Shown piece by piece: positions 35,032-42,887 of a stretch of 60,553 nucleotides of DNA (position 1 is the first letter of the stretch; every line of letters starts with the position of its first letter). The translations under genes were made by a program, and so were the position numbers. The DNA is from UBA10205 sp035289625 (GTDB lineage Archaea > Iainarchaeota > Iainarchaeia > Iainarchaeales > Iainarchaeaceae): contig DATDWP010000004.1 in NCBI GenBank assembly GCA_035289625.1, positions 1 through 60,553 of the forward strand, read 5' to 3'. The notes beneath the pieces were generated by a model. That model saw only the letters and a list, made by a program, of their open reading frames with translations, was not told the origin of the DNA and did not search any database.

Positions 35032-35625
35032 TTATTGGTCGGAGATTATTGCAACAAGGCAGTATCTACTTGAGGATTCATCATCAAAACCATCATTACC
35101 AGCAGATGCATTATTAGATGACCCATTGCAACTGTCTGTTGGATCGATATTGTAAGGGCTGTCATCATAACCGTAACTTGAAAGCGAACCTTGAAGTTCG
35201 CTAGCTCTATCGCACATTACAAGAAGCCTTGTTGTTTGTGAAAATGAACCTTTGTATTCTACTACTTCCCCGTTTTGCTCTTTATCATCAAAATTGATTT
35301 TATTCGGAGCGCTCTCGCTTAGCATTACGCACACTTGCTCCGGGGCAAGCGCCCTTGATTGCTGGGCAATTGTTTTTGCATTTAGAGAATCGCCATTGCT
35401 AAATGTAATGTTATCAAGTATTTGCGGAAGGCCAGGTTCATTTATTTTGCTCTTCACGGCATTTGAAGCGGCATTATTTGGGTTCTGGCTGCCTATATTT
35501 GGAAGTATTTGCAGTGTTTGCAGAAGTATTAGAAGAATTGCGCCAGCAACTACTGCTGCTATAAGGAGCTTGAATACATCAAAACCCTGGCCTTTTGAAT
35601 TAAGCCTTATTAGATTTGCGCGCAT
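35032..35625 (-). CDS. Prepilin (class III signal, KGQ)
   Basis: A 197-residue protein. Leader MRANLIRLNS precedes KGQGFDVFKLLIAAVVAG, the hydrophobic core helix of an archaeal pilin. The soluble part includes an Asn/Ser/Asp-rich loop near the C-terminus and three cysteines. GATTTATATACACC lies about 35-40 nt upstream of the ATG, so this pilin has its own promoter downstream of the ATPase operon and may be the abundant subunit. Confidence 0.82.
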   Translation of the reverse strand: MRANLIRLNSKGQGFDVFKLLIAAVVAGAILLILLQTLQILPNIGSQNPNNAASNAVKSKINEPGLPQILDNITFSNGDSLNAKTIAQQSRALAPEQVCVMLSESAPNKINFDDKEQNGEVVEYKGSFSQTTRLLVMCDRASELQGSLSSYGYDDSPYNIDPTDSCNGSSNNASAGNDGFDDESSSRYCLVAIISDQ

Positions 35626-35688
35626 TAAAATCAGTAAGCTAAAGGGTTTAGGTGTATATAAATCTTTTTCTTTTAAAAGGGAAGCGCG

Positions 35689-36120
35689 CTATTGCATCTC
35701 TTCAAATGAGATAACACAGCCTATTTCACATTCATTTGTAGGGTTGACATCGCAGGTCACGTACACGTTTGTTAGGATGTTTTCATTTACTGTAACAACT
35801 GTATTGTCCCCGGAAAATGTAGGCGAACCTGATGGGGCGAATTGGATGCACTGTTCTGGAAGGCCAATTGCTTTTGAGAGGCCTACTTGGGAAAATGAAT
35901 CGCCGCGGGCAAATTGCAAGTTCTCGATTTGCAATGTTTCGCCATTTGGTTGGCGGGTTGCATTTTCAAGGCCTTCAAAGAACCTTTGCTTGCTAACACT
36001 GAGGCGCAAATCATCAAAGTAATTTATTGCCCCGATAATTATCATGAGTACAGTGAGTGCCATTATTGCCCCGATCAAAAGCTTGAATGGTTCAAATGCC
36101 TGGCCTTTTTCGAATACTAT
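35689..36120 (-). CDS. Prepilin with no canonical start codon
   Basis: The reading frame contains EKGQAFEPFKLLIGAIMALT, a clear class III prepilin signal closely matching KGQGFDVFKLLIAAVVAG of the next gene. The nearest ATG/GTG/TTG codons lie inside or after the hydrophobic core (TTG 36078), which would remove the signal. Reading upstream, the frame passes ATA-GTA-TTC-GAA-AAA-GGC-CAG. Starting at the ATA gives x-V-F-E-K-G-Q, the same leader length as the MFSQKGQ pilin. That ATA overlaps the TAG stop of the T2SF gene. The soluble domain of about 110 residues has three cysteines. The 36120 boundary is therefore a hypothesis; the pilin identity is not. Confidence 0.7.
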   Translation of the reverse strand: MVFEKGQAFEPFKLLIGAIMALTVLMIIIGAINYFDDLRLSVSKQRFFEGLENATRQPNGETLQIENLQFARGDSFSQVGLSKAIGLPEQCIQFAPSGSPTFSGDNTVVTVNENILTNVYVTCDVNPTNECEIGCVISFEEMQ

Positions 36121-38450
36121 ATCGACCCCACCAAAAGGTTTGATACAATCATGCTCAGAACAAACATGACAACTGCAATTGGCAAAAATGTGGCAATGTT
36201 GAGGCGCACTAATAGGTCATTGTCCTCCTCGATTTTTGTTGTAAAGTAGGTCATTATCACAACAAGTTCGACAATGTAGAGTGCAACTATTAGTATGAAT
36301 TGGGTGGGCGAAGCTATATTTGCAATTGACTGCGCAGAAATAAACCCGGAAGCGGAAAGCCCTGTAAATGCTGTCCCTGTTGCATCGCTTGAAAGTGAAT
36401 CTGATGAAGAGACAATATCAGAAGATGCAATTGAGGAAATTGTAACTATTACAATGCGCTGAAGGCTTGTTGTAATTCCTAAAACCACGGGGGCTATAAA
36501 GAGGGTCATGGTTTTCATTGTCCCCGTAACATCTGAAACAAGGATTTTGAGGGTGTTATTTACTTTCTCGGCATTTTGCAGCTGAATTGAAAGTGAAATT
36601 AGTGTTCGCGCTGCAACATTAACCCCTAGCTGCACCGAATCTACAAGCATTTTCATCGAACCCTTAATTATTGCTGAGGGGATTTTTGCAACAGAACCCG
36701 AATTTTTGTCAAATACTGCCTGCTCAAGCGGCATTCCGAGTAGTTTTATGTTATCTAGCGTTCGTGCAAAAACAACTTTTGAGATGCGAAGGTCAGGCAA
36801 GAATTCGGTTACATGTTTTATTGCATCTTCAACCGGTTTATTCTCGCCCATTCGCGAAGCGAGTATGTAGAGCGAATCTTTAAATTCCCGCTCCATTTCC
36901 TGCACTTCCAGTTGCACCCTTCTTTTATAGATGCTTGAGTAGTAGAAGAGGACAAAAATTGCAAGCGACATTGAAATCAAAACCCCGAACACCAATTTGT
37001 ACGGGGCAATGTCATTTTTGCTCTGTGAAAAAAATAATTGCTCTTCAGATCTCACTTGCTGTATTACTTTTTCCTGCACTAAATCCCTTTCTACTGAAGT
37101 TAGATCCGGGCCTAAGTTTTGCGAAAATAGCTCGGTGTAGCGCTGCCCGGTTTCATCAAGTGCAAAATATGTAGCTGGCCTAGCAGATTTTAGCAGGGCT
37201 TCTTGCCGCGAGAGATCACACGGAACAATAAAATTTCGCACATCGGTGCATGAGACATTTGGATCCTCCCCGAATAAAAATTTTGGCGGTATTCCTTGCG
37301 TTGAAACCGCAAATGAAAAAAGTATTCCAATAGTTGCAATAAAAATTGCAGCATACCTAACATCAACATTAAAACCGCGGATATTTGCCTTCCACTTTTT
37401 AGGCAACCCTTCATGATCATCAGGTATTACCGGCGGCTCGTATGTGGGCGGCCTATTTTGCAGCAAATTATAGGCAAACCAGATTGTGATTAGCGGAATT
37501 ACTATATTGTATATGAGAAAGAGAACTATTGGGTTTGCAAGAGGGGCTCCTGAAAATGAGCTTCCCACCGGAAGAATTATTATTAAAAGAAGCGGCAAGA
37601 GCACTCCAATATAGAAAAGCATTGTGCTAGGTTGCGAGAGGTCGCGGGCGTATTGCTCCATTTTGTTGCGGATGCTCTCGAGCATTTCCGACATTGTCTG
37701 GTCCAAAAGGGCATACCTTTTTGCTTCTGTATTTTCTATTACCGATGCGCGTATCCGCATCAAGGAGCGCTTGAATTCGTCGCTGTATTTTCCCCACTGG
37801 TATGCAAGCGCATCTAGTCCTTCAGAGAGGGAATTGTAAACCCCAATTTGTACATTCCAGATAAGCTCTTTGAAATCTTTTGCTATTTTTCCTTTCCCAT
37901 GCTCTGCTGCAAATTCAACCGCCTTTTCAAGGTTTGGGACAAGTTTTATTGACATTACCATATAGCCCAAAATATCGGGAACATAGGTGAGCGCTTTTGT
38001 TTGCTCGCGGCGCGCTTCTTTTGATGGGTAGGTGTTGAAAAAATTTGCAATACCAATTGCGAGCAAAAGAAATGGTGCGTATGCATAAATGTAGGCAGCT
38101 GCCCCGCCACCTGAAATTAATTCTAGCACTTCATTTAGTGGCGAGAAGAGTATAATTGAACCAAGAATAAGGCCGCAGAGGAGCAGAAGGATTAGGACTA
38201 TTTTTGAGGCGCCGGAAAATTGCTCCGGGGTTAATTTCCATTTGAGAAAGGCAATTGCCATCTTGTTCTCTTCTGTAAAACTTCCCCCTTTTCCAAGAGA
38301 AGGCGAGAGGGCGTAGAGCCTTTTGCAAAGGAGTACAAACGGATGGTCCGGTTCTTTTACTAATCTTCGCTCGCCTTTTGTAAAATCTTCAGAAGAAATT
38401 GTAATCTTTCCGTAGAGCTCTCCGATGCTTGGTTTTTTTTGAAGGGGCAT
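36117..38450 (-). CDS. T2SF platform protein, fused two-unit form
   Basis: A 777-residue membrane protein with two T2SF units. The first unit has helices near residues 80-160 and a helical soluble region with LEKAVEFAAEHGKGKIAKDF. A central membrane segment (about 275-345) and a periplasmic-type loop with two cysteines follow. The second unit has FKDSLYILASRMGENKPVED and three or more C-terminal helices ending near LLVGSI. This is the TadC/FlaJ-like assembly platform. It starts directly after the ATPase stop (0 nt gap). The large extracellular loop between units is unlike the split form at 18989-20688. Confidence 0.88.
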   Translation of the reverse strand: MPLQKKPSIGELYGKITISSEDFTKGERRLVKEPDHPFVLLCKRLYALSPSLGKGGSFTEENKMAIAFLKWKLTPEQFSGASKIVLILLLLCGLILGSIILFSPLNEVLELISGGGAAAYIYAYAPFLLLAIGIANFFNTYPSKEARREQTKALTYVPDILGYMVMSIKLVPNLEKAVEFAAEHGKGKIAKDFKELIWNVQIGVYNSLSEGLDALAYQWGKYSDEFKRSLMRIRASVIENTEAKRYALLDQTMSEMLESIRNKMEQYARDLSQPSTMLFYIGVLLPLLLIIILPVGSSFSGAPLANPIVLFLIYNIVIPLITIWFAYNLLQNRPPTYEPPVIPDDHEGLPKKWKANIRGFNVDVRYAAIFIATIGILFSFAVSTQGIPPKFLFGEDPNVSCTDVRNFIVPCDLSRQEALLKSARPATYFALDETGQRYTELFSQNLGPDLTSVERDLVQEKVIQQVRSEEQLFFSQSKNDIAPYKLVFGVLISMSLAIFVLFYYSSIYKRRVQLEVQEMEREFKDSLYILASRMGENKPVEDAIKHVTEFLPDLRISKVVFARTLDNIKLLGMPLEQAVFDKNSGSVAKIPSAIIKGSMKMLVDSVQLGVNVAARTLISLSIQLQNAEKVNNTLKILVSDVTGTMKTMTLFIAPVVLGITTSLQRIVIVTISSIASSDIVSSSDSLSSDATGTAFTGLSASGFISAQSIANIASPTQFILIVALYIVELVVIMTYFTTKIEEDNDLLVRLNIATFLPIAVVMFVLSMIVSNLLVGSI

Positions 38451-40727
38451 TTATTTTCCCCGCCCCTTTACCCTTTTCACTAAATTGTTGCGCACCCAAT
38501 TCTTCCATTTTCCCAAAGCTTCTTCATAATCAACTGAACCGAATTCTTCGAGTTGGTCTTCTTTTATCAGCACCAATTTATTGTTTGCAACAACGGTGTT
38601 CTCTGCTTCAAGAAGGTTTGGGAGCTTGAATTCGTTTTTCATTTCAACTAAAAAGCTCTTTGATTGCGCGATCATTTTTATATTCTTCCATATTTTTTCA
38701 ATTGAAAGCCCTGAAATTTCGCTGATGCGTGAGAACAGGTCACTCTCTTTCAAATTGTCCTCAATTAAATACAAATTGTCCTTTCCGGCATCATATGACA
38801 TGAGATCAAGAAGCCCGCCTTCTTCAGCCGGATCGTCTTTCCAGTGCTTTTTCACTTCAGTTACCTGCACAACCCTTCTGTGCCTCTCAAGGCTGCCTTT
38901 GAATCTAATCGGGCGCGCGACCGCAACAATATCAGTTGCCTTGAATGAAGTCGTAGGGACCCCAAGATCGTTTACAACCCTGTCCCAAACACTATATGCG
39001 CTATCCCCGTGGATTGTGCCCATTACAATATTTCCGGCAGCCCCAACACGCATTGCTTCATAGAGCACTTTTGCTTCGCGCGAGCGGACTTCACCAACAA
39101 TTATTGCGCTATCCCCCAATCGAAGCGCTGTGCGAAGCGCGTCTTCCGGGGCAACTTCATTGTCATTTTCATTATTGCCAATTGGGGAACGGGTTTTGAG
39201 GCGCTGTATATTGAACCCGATTTTTTTCATGTAATCAACATTTAGTTCTTGTGTATCTTCCTGCACAATAATTCTTGAATTTTGCAAAATTTCAAGCATC
39301 AGGGCATTCATAAGCGAGGTTTTTCCTGATCCCCTTGAACCCGTGACAAGCATTGTTGCCTGCGAATCTATGAAAAATGACAAAAGCCCGGCTGAGAGGG
39401 GCGAGAGGTATTTTACATCGACAAATTGTGCAAGTGTCCACGGAGTTGTCTTATGCAGCCTGAATGCAAATGCGCTCCCATCAGGCGAGAGCGGGGGGTT
39501 GATTGCCGCAACCCTTGTCTCAAGATCAGGCAGTTCAAAATCAAGAACGGGGTGCGCTTCATCAAAAGGCCTGCCAGACATTGCGCGAAGCTTTGAGGCA
39601 AACGAATCGGCTTCATCTTGGGTGTAAATTACATTGGTCTGGCACTGCCCAAACTCCGAGTGCACCAAATAAATTGTTTTGTTTCCAATAGGAGCGTCGA
39701 TGTAAATATCGGTTATGCGCCGATCAGATAACAGCACTTCTAAAACTCCGTACCCGACAGTGTAGCGCGCAACAACCTGGCTAAGGTCCATTATCTCCTC
39801 GTTTGTAACATCGATTCTCTCGCGCTTTGCAATCTCTTTTATTGTGGATTGGTATATTCTCTCAAAATATTTCCTGCTCTTTGAAATATTTGAAAGCGAT
39901 GCCCTTCCCGGTTGGTATGAGGCAACTGTTTCTTTTGTTTTGCTCACAAGGAAATATTTTTCAGGGGTGAGGGAGTATTCCGGCAAATTTATGAAATAGA
40001 GTTTTTCGGCCTTGTTTGGGTGCTTGAATATTTGCACCGACGCATCCTTTACAGAGTATTCATCCAAAAGTTCGAGTTTTTCATCATTCCCAAACACCAA
40101 TCTCGAACCAATAAATGAGGGTTTTAGCTGCGCTTCAAAAAAACTGCGGTAGAGTTCATTTGTGTCCGGGGCTTTTTCTAATTTTGATAGCAGCACGCGG
40201 GATTTTTCTATTAACGAAAGTTTTTCGAATGCTTCCTTTACTTCAAGAAGGGTTTTGAAATAAATTGTCGAGCGCTTATCGGCAGCAATTGCTTCAAGGC
40301 GCGCTTTTTCTTTTTGCACTTCCCCTAAAAGCATTAGATAGGACATTATCGGGTCAAAGAGCAATTCATCGTGGGTGATTTTTACAATTATATTGTGGCG
40401 CTCCCCAAAATCCTTTTCCTCTTCAGTAGCAGGGTCTCCGAGATGTGAATAGCTCCAGATGCTGTCGGATTCGAACTTTGTGTAGAGCGCGGCGATTTCG
40501 CTGAGCATTTTTGTCTGCTCCTCATCATACACCCTCTCATACACTTCTGCAAGCACGACAAGGTCAGCATCAGTTTCGCTAAGGGATTTTAGCACATGGT
40601 AGCGCGCGTTGCGGTCATCTGCAATTGAAGGAGTGTAGAAGGAATCCCGGCAATCAATTACAAGCATGCGCTTGCCGCCTTCCTCCTTTACAATATATGG
40701 CCCGACCTCAAAACCCTCTATTTTCAA
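38451..40727 (-). CDS. Type II/IV secretion system ATPase with long N-terminal domain
   Basis: A 758-residue secretion ATPase. An N-terminal extension of about 300 residues (compared with FlaI/TadA) is followed by the N1 region with RITDIYIDAPIGNKTIYLV. Walker A is GSRGSGKTSLMN (about residues 458-470), the Asp-box is IIVQEDTQELN, Walker B is SAIIVGEVRSREA (about 534-546), and the His-box is GTIHGDSAYSV. It powers the fused T2SF platform encoded next. Compared with the ATPase at 17581 the sequence is clearly different, so this window carries two separate secretion motors. The extension is probably a sensor or docking domain; its function is unknown. Confidence 0.9.
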   Translation of the reverse strand: MKIEGFEVGPYIVKEEGGKRMLVIDCRDSFYTPSIADDRNARYHVLKSLSETDADLVVLAEVYERVYDEEQTKMLSEIAALYTKFESDSIWSYSHLGDPATEEEKDFGERHNIIVKITHDELLFDPIMSYLMLLGEVQKEKARLEAIAADKRSTIYFKTLLEVKEAFEKLSLIEKSRVLLSKLEKAPDTNELYRSFFEAQLKPSFIGSRLVFGNDEKLELLDEYSVKDASVQIFKHPNKAEKLYFINLPEYSLTPEKYFLVSKTKETVASYQPGRASLSNISKSRKYFERIYQSTIKEIAKRERIDVTNEEIMDLSQVVARYTVGYGVLEVLLSDRRITDIYIDAPIGNKTIYLVHSEFGQCQTNVIYTQDEADSFASKLRAMSGRPFDEAHPVLDFELPDLETRVAAINPPLSPDGSAFAFRLHKTTPWTLAQFVDVKYLSPLSAGLLSFFIDSQATMLVTGSRGSGKTSLMNALMLEILQNSRIIVQEDTQELNVDYMKKIGFNIQRLKTRSPIGNNENDNEVAPEDALRTALRLGDSAIIVGEVRSREAKVLYEAMRVGAAGNIVMGTIHGDSAYSVWDRVVNDLGVPTTSFKATDIVAVARPIRFKGSLERHRRVVQVTEVKKHWKDDPAEEGGLLDLMSYDAGKDNLYLIEDNLKESDLFSRISEISGLSIEKIWKNIKMIAQSKSFLVEMKNEFKLPNLLEAENTVVANNKLVLIKEDQLEEFGSVDYEEALGKWKNWVRNNLVKRVKGRGK

Positions 40728-40812
40728 CTAAAAACCCCTGTGGTAGAATTGGCAATAAAAGGGCAGTTTCTTATTATTATACTTATACTCAAACCGGCAA
40801 GAGGGCATTTGG

Positions 40813-40820
40813 GTTTAAAT
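40813..40820 (+). promoter_or_regulatory. TATA box of the HEPN/MNT operon
   Basis: TTTAAATT in GGGTTTAAATTACATT lies about 28 nt upstream of the HEPN ATG at 40844, the spacing for a leaderless archaeal transcript. Confidence 0.6.
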
Positions 40821-40843
40821 TACATTTTCAGTTTCTAGTTAGT

Positions 40844-41221
40844 ATGCGAAAGGAAGTTCTTGATTGGCTAAACTCTGCAGAAGATGACCTAAATACTGCA
40901 AAGACTCTTTTGCGAGAAAAAGTATACTATGCCAGTTCATTCTATTCACAGCAAGGAGCCGAAAAGGCCCTAAAGGCAGCCTATATCCTCAAATTCAAAA
41001 AAACTTACCCCCAGCACAATATCAGCACACTTGCAAGTGAGTTAGGAGCGCCTGAAGAAATAATTTCTGCCAGCAAAAGGTTAAACCCACATTATGTGCA
41101 AACAAGATACCCTGATGCTGCAAATGCAATTCCATCTGACAATTATGATAAAAAAATAGCAGAAGAACTTTTGAAAGAATCTGAAAAGGTGTTTGAATGG
41201 GGATCAAAGCAGAAAGAATAG
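40844..41221 (+). CDS. HEPN-domain protein, putative toxin
   Basis: A 125-residue HEPN protein. It has WLNSAEDDLNTAKTLL, then ASSFYSQQGAEKALKAAYI, the helix of the HEPN core, and a later RLNPHYVQTRYPDAAN segment with conserved Arg and His around the RNase site. HEPN proteins paired with minimal nucleotidyltransferases form archaeal toxin-antitoxin modules, in which HEPN is an RNase and the partner modifies it. The MNT gene overlaps it by 25 nt. The R-x4-6-H motif is only approximately visible, so activity is not assured. Confidence 0.85.
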   Translation: MRKEVLDWLNSAEDDLNTAKTLLREKVYYASSFYSQQGAEKALKAAYILKFKKTYPQHNISTLASELGAPEEIISASKRLNPHYVQTRYPDAANAIPSDNYDKKIAEELLKESEKVFEWGSKQKE

Positions 41222-41508
41222 TGATTGAATTTGCAGGGAAAGTAAAAAAGAAATTCCCCGACGCAAAAATTTTTCTGTTTGGCTCAAGGGCAGGAAGGGA
41301 TTTTCTTGAGAAGTCTGATTATGACATAATTATAGTGAGCAGAACTTTTGAAGGGAAAAATTTCTTTGAGCGGCCGCTTGGAGTATATGATTTTTGGAAT
41401 CAAAAAACCGGCCTTGATGTATTCTGCTACACGCCAAAAGAATTTGAGCAAAAAAGCTCGGAAATAGGCTTTGTCAGTGAAGCCCTCAAGGGCGCAATGT
41501 CGATTTAG
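41197..41508 (+). CDS. Minimal nucleotidyltransferase (MNT), antitoxin partner
   Basis: A 103-residue MNT-fold protein. FLFGSRAGRDFLEKSDYDII holds the conserved GS and the two catalytic Asp residues of the DxD pair. A third acidic position lies in GLDVFCYT. MNT antitoxins transfer AMP to a Tyr on HEPN toxins. Its start overlaps the HEPN stop, as is usual for this two-gene module. Overall length is standard. Confidence 0.88.
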   Translation: MGIKAERIVIEFAGKVKKKFPDAKIFLFGSRAGRDFLEKSDYDIIIVSRTFEGKNFFERPLGVYDFWNQKTGLDVFCYTPKEFEQKSSEIGFVSEALKGAMSI

Positions 41509-41562
41509 GTAAGCCTTGCGCAAAGTCAATTTTATATATCTGTGATCTATAATTCAATACCT

Positions 41563-41940
41563 ATGTGCCCTAAAGGACAATATCCCAGAAAGCCTTATAG
41601 GCGTAAAACAGACCCGGTGACAAGAAAAAAAGAGCTTTGGATACAAGAGCACTCCCACCACAGTAGAGGAAGTCTCTTGCCTGTTGCCCGTTATGAGTTT
41701 TCTGCAACAGAGTGGGCCTCAAAACTTGGCAGAAGATATATAGAACTGGAAAATACGCTAGGGGTTGGATGGTTAACTATTATATCCACAACACTTGCCC
41801 AAGAACGGATTAACGCGCTTGAAAAGTTAAAGAGCCCAAAAATATATGAGAGGGTAATTGGTATTATCAAGCAAGAGAAAACTGGAGATAGAAGAAAAAC
41901 AGCAAATGAAATAATACGGGCACTATCGCGGAAAAGATAG
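41563..41940 (+). CDS. Basic protein of unknown function
   Basis: A 125-residue, Arg/Lys-rich protein starting MCPKGQYPRKPYRRK. The central part has ATEWASKLGRRYIELENTLG and the tail ends IRALSRKR. No recognised domain. TTTATATATC lies 25-30 nt before this ATG; a GTG seven codons upstream falls within the promoter and is rejected. The KGQ near the N-terminus is not a prepilin signal because no hydrophobic helix follows. Confidence 0.55.
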   Translation: MCPKGQYPRKPYRRKTDPVTRKKELWIQEHSHHSRGSLLPVARYEFSATEWASKLGRRYIELENTLGVGWLTIISTTLAQERINALEKLKSPKIYERVIGIIKQEKTGDRRKTANEIIRALSRKR

Positions 41941-41979
41941 GTATTTATAGATCGCAAGAGTTATTTGAAAAGTGATTGG

Positions 41980-42129
41980 ATGGGAATTTTACGTTCAAAA
42001 AAGAGATTGCAAGATGTGCCTACGAAACTTTTTAGAGAAAAAGTAAAACCACTCAAACATACAAGAAACTTTGATGTTCCGACTTCTGCACAAGCAAGAC
42101 TTGCCAATAACCGTTGGGCTAATAAATAA
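41980..42129 (+). CDS. 49-residue basic protein
   Basis: Read directly: MGILRSKKRLQDVPTKLFRE and so on to NNRWANK. It is highly positively charged with no membrane segment or cysteines. ATTTATAG occurs about 30-35 nt upstream. It lies between the 125-residue basic protein and the archaeosortase gene. No family recognised; a nucleic-acid-binding peptide is possible. Confidence 0.45.
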   Translation: MGILRSKKRLQDVPTKLFREKVKPLKHTRNFDVPTSAQARLANNRWANK

Positions 42130-42156
42130 TAAATTCAAGACCACCCTCTTCTTCTC

Positions 42157-42693
42157 ATGCAAAAGTTTTTCCCAAAAAATGCCGCATCGCACGCGGGCAA
42201 ATTCATGCTCGCAATCTTAGCACTCTTTTTGCTCTTCAATTTCATTCTCTCATTTTTCCCCCTGTGGTGGTTTGAATATTTTTTTGCGCAAAGTTCCCTT
42301 TTGATGCTAAATATTTTTGGAATAGAGGGGACAATTGAAATTAGCGAACCTGTGCTCTTGCACATTCAAGGGTTTGCCCTGCCTATTGCAATTACATATT
42401 TGTGCACGGGGATTTTGGAGCTAACTGTTATTTGGAGCGCAATACTTGCAAGCTTTGGGATTGATATTAAAAAAAGGATAATCGGGGCCTTTGCGGCAAC
42501 AATTTTTTTGGGAATTTTTAATATCGCAAGAATTAGTGCAAGCATTCTAATCATAGCTTATTTTGGCCTAAGCGCAGGGGAGTTCTCGCACGATATTTTG
42601 TTCAGGGTTTTCCTTTTTGTAACAATTGCGCTCTATTATTATTTGTGGTTTAATTGGGCAAGTGGCAAAGAAAACATAAGAAGGGCAAAATAG
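42157..42693 (+). CDS. Exosortase/archaeosortase family protein
   Basis: A 178-residue membrane protein with five or six helices. The likely catalytic triad is Cys83 in TYLCTGILEL, Arg125 in IFNIARIS, and His145 in GEFSHDILFR. This is the order seen in exosortase/archaeosortase transpeptidases, which cut C-terminal sorting signals (a short motif, then a transmembrane helix and basic residues) and attach surface proteins to lipid. It is shorter than many relatives but has all three residues. The following genes encode large secreted proteins with a C-terminal helix and basic tail. Substrate assignment is inference from this neighbourhood. Confidence 0.82.
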   Translation: MQKFFPKNAASHAGKFMLAILALFLLFNFILSFFPLWWFEYFFAQSSLLMLNIFGIEGTIEISEPVLLHIQGFALPIAITYLCTGILELTVIWSAILASFGIDIKKRIIGAFAATIFLGIFNIARISASILIIAYFGLSAGEFSHDILFRVFLFVTIALYYYLWFNWASGKENIRRAK

Positions 42694-42738
42694 CCGGAAA
42701 GCAAATTTTATATAGGGCAAGATAGTTCTTAATTTGAA

Positions 42739-42849
42739 ATGAGAAAAGTCGTGGCATCTTTTTTGGTGTTGTTCGGATTGTTTTTTTCTAGCTCTGCCCA
42801 TTATAAGAATAAGCCAAATATAGAGTATGGGCGCATAGATCTTTTCTGA
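42739..42849 (+). CDS. 36-residue secreted or membrane peptide
   Basis: Read directly: MRKVVASFLVLFGLFFSSSA is an almost ideal signal peptide, followed by about 16 residues (HYKNKPNIEYGRIDLF). TTTATATAGG lies about 28-33 nt upstream of the ATG. If cleaved after the SSSA, a 16-residue mature peptide is released. It could be a sequence relic, but the promoter and reading frame are both present. Confidence 0.5.
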   Translation: MRKVVASFLVLFGLFFSSSAHYKNKPNIEYGRIDLF

Positions 42850-42887
42850 AAAATAAATTTTTATATTGCAGAGTAGTTCATTGGTAG

